From Sulfuritalea sp. (lineage in GTDB: Bacteria; Pseudomonadota; Gammaproteobacteria; Burkholderiales; Rhodocyclaceae): a stretch of 64,000 bases of DNA. A program made the position numbers and the translations under genes. The notes beneath the pieces were generated by a model that was not told the origin of the DNA, made no database searches, and was given only the letters and a program-made list of their open reading frames with translations. Numbering within the stretch: position 1 is the stretch's first letter; the number at the start of each line of letters is the position of its first letter. This document shows, in pieces, positions 59,002 through 64,000 of the stretch. The stretch is taken from contig JADJQA010000018.1 of NCBI GenBank assembly GCA_016712985.1, forward strand, positions 1 through 64,000, given 5' to 3'.

Positions 59002-61841
59002 GGCGTCGTAAGCGCGGTTTCGGCGCCCTGCTGGTTGAGCACGCCGTAGCCGGGTATGTTGCGCTGGAGTATGCTGAGTGGGCTGGTGCCGATGCTTGCG
59101 AATCCGTTCAATTCGAGCTGGACGAACAATCCGGTGCTGGTTTGCTGCGTATTGGTGGCAAGGCGCTGTATGACGATACGCCCCACCCAGCACCCGCCGT
59201 CGTATTCCAGTCCGGCCACTGACTGGGCCATGCGGCTGTCCTTGGTTGAGTAGTTGATGCGACCCACTGCGTGCCAGCCGTTGAAAATCGGCCATTGACC
59301 GGAGGCGTCGATCTGGCCGATCTGGTCGGTGGTGTAACGGTAGCCGGCATTCAGCACCTTGCCAGTTTCGGGCTGATAGCGCCCGCCGACGTTGAGCCGG
59401 GTGAACCGGTTCGAGCTCGGGTGGTACTGGAAACCGAGGTCGGCGTAGGTCTTGGGCAGGATGCGGCCGGAGAACGAGCCAAGGAAGTCGCTCAGACGGT
59501 TGGTGGGCAGGACTTGCGCGGGTGTCGTCGCGGTTGCCGGCAGGCCGACCTCCTGGTTGGTGAAATAGACGCGTTGGCCGATTGCGGCGCGGATCAGCTC
59601 GGTGCCGGTCAGTGGATCAAGCAGGCGCGAGCTGAGCATCGCCGTCAACTGATTGGCATTGGCAATGCGGTCGATGCCGCCATACGGGTTCTCGGCAAAT
59701 ATCTGGGCGAAGTTGAAGTCCGTCTGGGCGGTATCGAATACCGGAATCTGGTTCTGGTTGCGCAGCGGCACGTACAGGTAGTAGAGACGCGGCTCAAGCG
59801 TCTGGGTCAGCGCCTGGCCCTGCCACTCCATGTCGCGTTCAAAGGTCACTCCCGAGTCCACGCTGAAGATCGGCAGGTTGCGCGTGATAGTCTCCGGTGA
59901 ACCGGCCGGCTGATTGTCAAGCAGGTACCTGGTCGAATGCAGGCCGATCTTGGGTGTGATGCTCAGCACCTCGGTTTGCAAGGGCAGCGAAAGCTGCGGA
60001 TACAGCATGAAGCGTTTTCCCTCCAACTGCGACGGGCTGCGGAAGTTAACCGCCTCGCTGCTGAAGGCGAAACTCAGCCCCAGCGGCAGGTCGCTGCGGC
60101 TGGCAGTCAGCGTCAGTTGCGGCAGGCGCCGGTAGGGGTCTGGCTCTGGCGGCAGGGCCGGGTCCTGCAGGGTCTGAAAGCTTTGTACCAGCAGGTTGGC
60201 AGACCACCAGCCGCCGCCGCTGTAGCTTAGCGTGCCCTGGCGCAGCAGGTTGGCCGGAGACGTCGTCGTTGCGGATCGACCCAGATCGCTGAAGTAGGTG
60301 TCGTCGGAAGCGCCGTTGAGGGCCAGTGATCCGGAAAAGCCGTTGCCCAGGTTTTGGTTGTGGGTCACCGCATAGGCAGAGCGGTTCTTGTGTTCAATCT
60401 TGTCGTCCGGCAGATATTGCCCTTGCATCGTGCCGCTGTACGAGGGCTGCAGGTAGCGATATTCGCCGCTCAACAGCGTGCCGCGCTTGGTCATGAAGCG
60501 CGGCGCAATCGTCGCATCCATGTTTTGCGAGATGTTCCAGTAGAACGGCTGGGTGTATTCGATGCCACCCTTGTTGGTCGAACCAAAGCTGGGAGTCAGC
60601 AGCCCGCTCTTGCGCTCGTTGTTGAGCGAGAAGGTCAGCCAGGGCGAATAGAGTATGGGCGTCCCCATGAAGTACAGGGTTGCATCGCGCGCGCTGCCCT
60701 GCTGCTCGTCATAGTCGAGGCGCAAATCGGTGGTCCGGGCAAACCAGTCGGGGTCGCGCCCGGCAGCGGGGGCGCAGGTACTGTAGGTGGCATCGGTCAG
60801 GCGGTACTTGCCTTCGCCCTCGAAATCCATGCGTGCCGCGGTACCCCGCCCGGTAGTGAGATTCGGCGATACGGGTTCCTCGGTGCCGGTCCACAGCGTG
60901 GGGGCCGATCCGGTTTTGATGCGGCGGATGCTGTATTCGGGCTGTTCCAAGGAGCCCGTGCTGTCCTCCATCTTCATGCGCATCCTCGGTCCGCGCACGC
61001 TTTCGCCCTCGCGCGCGAGGCGCACGTTGCCCTCGGCCTCAATCTCGTCTCCCTCCTGCCTGTAGGTCAGGCGATCGCTCTGCAGGATCGAATTGCGCTG
61101 GCGCAGTTCGACATTGCCTTCGGCGACGATTTCGACATCGGTTTGGCCCGCGATGTGGTCAGCGGCGATGAAGGTCGGCAGCAGTTCTCCAGGGCGCTTG
61201 AGGTAGGGCATGACGCCTGAGGTGGGCTTGAGCCGCGGATCAGGCAGTTCGCCCGCGGAGACGTGGGCCGAGTAGAGCGGCGGCAGGACGGGACGCTCTT
61301 CAACCAGGGGCGGCTCTTGGGGTTTCTGGATTGTTACCTGCGGCTGGATTTGAGGCTCCGTCTGCGGCTGTGGTTGTATCGGCGGTTGCGGCTTTGGTTG
61401 CATCTGCGGCGCTGCCGCCTTCGCCTGCTCCTGAGCGCGGGGCGCTTCCGCCGCTGCGACCTGCGGCAGGGCGGGCGGTGCGGGCCTCGGGGCCGGTGTC
61501 GCAACAGATCTGGCAGCGGGGGCTGCCGGTCTTGCCGGTGGCACGGCGGGGACCGGTGGTGTGGCAGGCTGCGGCGCTGGCCTGGTTTGCTGCGGGATCG
61601 GATCGACAGTTGCCGTGGGCGCCGGCTCAATCCGCACTGGAGTGGCGACGGCGGGCGGCCTGGCTGCGACGATGGGTTCGATCGCGGCAGGCGCCGCGGC
61701 CTGCGGCAGTGTGCCGACGCCGAGCAGGGCAGGGTTGATACGCAGGGGCGGCAGGGTTTCCGCCGCCACGGAACCGGCGGTCAAGGCCAGCAAGGCAAGC
61801 AGTAAGCCGGCGCCGAATTGTCCGCGTTGCGAATGAGGCAT
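58998..61841 (-). CDS. lptD: LPS assembly protein LptD
   Basis: 947 aa from ATG 61841 (MPHSQRGQFGAGLLLALLAL). The signal peptide is followed by an unusually long Pro/Ala/Gln-rich linker of about 140 residues, then the LptA-like jellyroll (ADHIAGQTDVEIVAEGNVEL) and the C-terminal beta barrel (YSPWLTFSLNNERKSGLLTP, MQGQYLPDDKIEHKNRSAYA). It inserts LPS into the outer leaflet. Only two cysteines are seen, in DATYSTCAPA and YDGGCWVGR, so a single disulfide at most. It heads the surA-pdxA-GATase-rsmA series. Confidence 0.94.
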   Translation of the reverse strand: MPHSQRGQFGAGLLLALLALTAGSVAAETLPPLRINPALLGVGTLPQAAAPAAIEPIVAARPPAVATPVRIEPAPTATVDPIPQQTRPAPQPATPPVPAVPPARPAAPAARSVATPAPRPAPPALPQVAAAEAPRAQEQAKAAAPQMQPKPQPPIQPQPQTEPQIQPQVTIQKPQEPPLVEERPVLPPLYSAHVSAGELPDPRLKPTSGVMPYLKRPGELLPTFIAADHIAGQTDVEIVAEGNVELRQRNSILQSDRLTYRQEGDEIEAEGNVRLAREGESVRGPRMRMKMEDSTGSLEQPEYSIRRIKTGSAPTLWTGTEEPVSPNLTTGRGTAARMDFEGEGKYRLTDATYSTCAPAAGRDPDWFARTTDLRLDYDEQQGSARDATLYFMGTPILYSPWLTFSLNNERKSGLLTPSFGSTNKGGIEYTQPFYWNISQNMDATIAPRFMTKRGTLLSGEYRYLQPSYSGTMQGQYLPDDKIEHKNRSAYAVTHNQNLGNGFSGSLALNGASDDTYFSDLGRSATTTSPANLLRQGTLSYSGGGWWSANLLVQSFQTLQDPALPPEPDPYRRLPQLTLTASRSDLPLGLSFAFSSEAVNFRSPSQLEGKRFMLYPQLSLPLQTEVLSITPKIGLHSTRYLLDNQPAGSPETITRNLPIFSVDSGVTFERDMEWQGQALTQTLEPRLYYLYVPLRNQNQIPVFDTAQTDFNFAQIFAENPYGGIDRIANANQLTAMLSSRLLDPLTGTELIRAAIGQRVYFTNQEVGLPATATTPAQVLPTNRLSDFLGSFSGRILPKTYADLGFQYHPSSNRFTRLNVGGRYQPETGKVLNAGYRYTTDQIGQIDASGQWPIFNGWHAVGRINYSTKDSRMAQSVAGLEYDGGCWVGRIVIQRLATNTQQTSTGLFVQLELNGFASIGTSPLSILQRNIPGYGVLNQQGAETALTTP

Positions 61842-62022
61842 GCCGTATCGATGAGTTGGCGCAGCGGCGACGGAACAAGGCAGGCGCAAGCTCGCGATAT
61901 GGCGTGCTGGGGAAGCCCTTGCCGGCCGATGCTAGAATCCACGATTCTAACACTCCATGCCTGCGGAACGCGCTGCCCGACCCGGCTTCTGCGCCCTTCC
62001 GCGCATCTCGCGCACCTTCGCT

Positions 62023-63060
62023 ATGGAACGCCAAAAGCAAATCCGGACGTGGCTTGCGGCCTTGTGGCCTGGCCGAGATTTCACGCTGGCGCCGGCCTCG
62101 GCCGATGCCAGTTTCCGCCGCTATTTTCGCGTCACGCTGGATGATGGTACGACGCGCATCATCATGGATGCTCCGCCGGAGAACGAGGACTGTCGGCCCT
62201 GGCTGCATGTGCAGCAGGTTTTTCGCGAGGCTGGTGCCCATGTGCCCGAGGTTCTGGCGCAAGACCTGGCGCAGGGTTACCTGCTGCTCTCGGATCTGGG
62301 CAACACGACCTATCTGCAGGCGCTGAACTCCGCCAACGCCGCGGCGCTCTATGCCGACGCGATTGCTGCGCTGGTAAGGATCCAGCAGGCAAGCCGGCCG
62401 GGCGTGCTGCCTGACTATGATCAGGCCCTGCTGCGTCGCGAGCTCGATCTATTCCCGCAGTGGTTCATCGCGAAGCACCACCGGATCGTTCTTGCCGACC
62501 ATGAGACTCAGTCGCTCGAAACAGTTTTCGAGCGCATCCTCGCGGTGAATCTCGCCGAGCCGAAGGTTTTCGTGCATCGCGACTATCACTCGCGCAACCT
62601 GATGTGGATTGCCCCATCCGGCGCCTCCAATCCTGGCATCATCGATTTTCAGGATGCCGTGTACGGACCGATCAGCTACGACATGGTGTCGCTGCTGAAG
62701 GATGCCTACATAGAGTGGGATGAGGACCTGGTACTTGATTGGCTGATTCGCTACTGGGAGCTGGCACGCAAGGCGTGCCTGCCGGTGGCCGCCGATTTCG
62801 GCGAGTTCTTCCGCGACTATGAATGGATGGGGGTGCAGCGGCACCTCAAGGTGCTGGGCATCTTCGCCCGACTCTGTCACCGCGACGGCAAGGAGGCCTA
62901 CCTCAAGGACTTGCCGCTGGTTGCCCGCTACCTGCGCAAGGCTTGCGAACGCTACAGCGAACTTGGTCCACTGCGCAAACTCCTTGACCGGGTAGAAGAC
63001 AAGGTCACCGTGCTCGGCCACACGATGAACGCGGGCGACCTCGGGAGTCGCGGTGTTTAG
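62023..63060 (+). CDS. amgK: Sugar kinase AmgK (aminoglycoside-phosphotransferase fold)
   Basis: 345 aa from ATG 62023 (MERQKQIRTWLAALWPGRDF). Phosphorylates N-acetylmuramic acid (and GlcNAc) at the anomeric position for cell-wall recycling. SADASFRRYFRVTLDDGT is the family opening; HRDYHSRNLMW is the Brenner loop and IIDFQDAVYGPISYD holds the metal Asp. Divergent from lptD, and murU follows after 127 bp containing a C/G-rich palindrome. Confidence 0.9.
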   Translation: MERQKQIRTWLAALWPGRDFTLAPASADASFRRYFRVTLDDGTTRIIMDAPPENEDCRPWLHVQQVFREAGAHVPEVLAQDLAQGYLLLSDLGNTTYLQALNSANAAALYADAIAALVRIQQASRPGVLPDYDQALLRRELDLFPQWFIAKHHRIVLADHETQSLETVFERILAVNLAEPKVFVHRDYHSRNLMWIAPSGASNPGIIDFQDAVYGPISYDMVSLLKDAYIEWDEDLVLDWLIRYWELARKACLPVAADFGEFFRDYEWMGVQRHLKVLGIFARLCHRDGKEAYLKDLPLVARYLRKACERYSELGPLRKLLDRVEDKVTVLGHTMNAGDLGSRGV

Positions 63061-63152
63061 TCACCTTGGTTCGCGTCAAGCGCGAACCCCGAATGGTCGC
63101 CCCCTCTCCCGGAGAGGGGGGATGGAGGGAGTGCAAACACCTGCTCGCCAAA

Positions 63153-63208
63153 GGCGAGAATCATTACTTTCATCGGGCGAATGCCCGATGAAGGTGATGA
63201 TTCTCGCC
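63153..63208. repeat. Large inverted repeat covering the murU start
   Basis: Arms of 26 bp (63153-63178 and 63183-63208) with two mismatches and a 4-nt loop GAAT. The right arm contains the murU ATG and first codons (MKVMILA); the left arm is their inverted copy, so the minus strand also reads MKVMILA. It would form a stable hairpin over the start. Confidence 0.75.
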
Positions 63209-63880
63209 GCCGGCCGCGGCGAGCGCATGCGGCCCCTGACCGACCATACGCCGAAGCCGCTGCTTCTGGTGGCGGGCAAGCCGCTGATCGTCTGGCATCT
63301 GGAGCGGCTGGCAAAGGTGGGGCTGCGCCAAGTGGTGATCAACCACGCGCATCTTGGCGAGCAGATCGAGGCAGCGCTTGGCGACGGGGCGCGCTGGGGC
63401 TTGTCGATTCGCTATTCACCCGAACCCGAAGGTGCCCTCGAATCGGCAGGGGGCATCGCCAACGCGCTGCCGCTGCTGGGGACAGACGCACCATTCCTGG
63501 TGATCAACGGCGATATCCATTGCGACTGGGACGTGGCGCGGGCGGCGAATGTGCTGAGAGCGAAGGACCTCGCGCATCTGGTACTGGTGCCGAATCCGCG
63601 GCACCATCCGCAGGGCGACTTTGCACTGAACGGTAGAGAGGTTGGCGCCGACATCGCGGCTGCTGGCAGCGGGCAGGCCTGCACCTTCGCCGGCATTGGC
63701 GTCTATCGTCCGCAACTGTTTGCCGGAATCCAGCGCGGCAAGCCGGCCAAGCTGGCGCCCCTGCTACGCGCGGCCATGGCGGCGAGCCAGGTTTCCGGCG
63801 AACTGCACGCGGGTAGCTGGGTGGATGTCGGCACGCCGCAACGACTGGCCGAACTGGATGGCGAACTCGCATCGCTATAA
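63188..63880 (+). CDS. murU: N-acetylmuramate 1-phosphate uridylyltransferase
   Basis: 230 aa from ATG 63188. MILAAGRGERMRPLTDHTP is the nucleotidyltransferase motif with KPLLLVAGKPLIVW; FLVINGDIHCDWD holds the metal Asp; WVDVGTPQRLAELD at the end. With AmgK it returns MurNAc to UDP-MurNAc. The start lies inside a strong inverted repeat, which may limit translation, and no normal ribosome site precedes it. Confidence 0.9.
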   Translation: MKVMILAAGRGERMRPLTDHTPKPLLLVAGKPLIVWHLERLAKVGLRQVVINHAHLGEQIEAALGDGARWGLSIRYSPEPEGALESAGGIANALPLLGTDAPFLVINGDIHCDWDVARAANVLRAKDLAHLVLVPNPRHHPQGDFALNGREVGADIAAAGSGQACTFAGIGVYRPQLFAGIQRGKPAKLAPLLRAAMAASQVSGELHAGSWVDVGTPQRLAELDGELASL

Positions 63881-63887
63881 TTGTTCG

Positions 63888-64000
63888 ATGGATACATCGC
63901 CGCCCCTCAGGGGGAATTCCTTCGAGGCGCATCGCCAGCGCCGGCTTGCCTTGATCGAGCGCATCGCATGTGGCGGCGGAGGGATCGCTGTGATTCCCAC
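63888..64000 (+). CDS. pepP: Xaa-Pro aminopeptidase, 5' fragment
   Basis: The gene runs off the right edge. ATG 63888 opens MDTSPPLRGNSFEAHRQRRL, and GGGGIAVIPT fits the N-terminal domain of aminopeptidase P, which removes N-terminal residues before proline. It lies 7 bp after murU, a usual order in this group. Confidence 0.6.
   Translation, partial: MDTSPPLRGNSFEAHRQRRLALIERIACGGGGIAVIP

Noticed and set aside
1..64000. CRISPR array, tRNA or rRNA genes
   Set aside because: No regularly spaced repeats and no TPsiC-like or rRNA segments noticed on reading; a tRNA scan was not possible.

Overview
The window looks like a betaproteobacterial chromosome segment, probably Rhodocyclales or a close relative (inference from gene families and order, not from a marker search). 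It is GC-rich. It carries a form II RuBisCO Calvin cluster, a lptD-surA-pdxA-rsmA block with divergent amgK-murU, and PHA synthase. I saw no rRNA, tRNA or CRISPR array.

Layout. 0-0.9 kb: start of a membrane PAS sensor gene, cut by the window edge. 1.0-3.5 kb: cbbM and cbbQ. 3.5-4.7 kb: an ISAzo13-type insertion sequence whose ends and target duplication are readable. 4.7-14.0 kb: accessory genes separating cbbQ from cbbO (Sel1-repeat protein, toxin-antitoxin remnants, two unrecognised genes, SIR2 protein, ADP-ribosylglycohydrolase, VWA protein, ParDE, WYL regulator). 14.1-24.6 kb: cbbO, fbp, prkB, tkt, gap, pyk, purC. 24.6-35.5 kb: DUF2189, oligopeptidase A, DUF3300, DUF2950, mechanosensitive channel, AI-2E-family exporter, xthA and a Crp/Fnr regulator. 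35.5-53.5 kb: a probable inserted block flanked by a 40-bp direct repeat of the crp 3' end, carrying a large AAA/TPR regulator, EAL phosphodiesterase, fabI, phaC, patatin lipoprotein, an RND efflux triplet, small unknown genes, a second AI-2E-family protein and a truncated PIN toxin. 53.6-64 kb: DUF2892, a flavoprotein, rsmA, a glutamine amidotransferase, pdxA, surA, lptD, amgK, murU and the start of pepP.

How the genes work together. CbbM fixes CO2 and CbbQ/CbbO reactivate it. PrkB, Tkt, Fbp and Gap regenerate ribulose bisphosphate, and Pyk drains carbon towards pyruvate. cbbM, cbbO and fbp each carry the same upstream array, TTAT-N7-ATAA-N17-TTAT, 78-98 bp before the start codon. It looks like a shared LysR-type (CbbR) operator that would let three separated units respond together. 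pgk and fba, often found in such clusters, are absent here.

Data quality. Many genes, including cbbM, fbp and purC, are broken by single-base indels, several of them in short G or C runs, while their protein sequence on both sides stays well conserved. Sequencing or assembly error is the simplest explanation for those. True decay is more likely for the truncated toxin genes.
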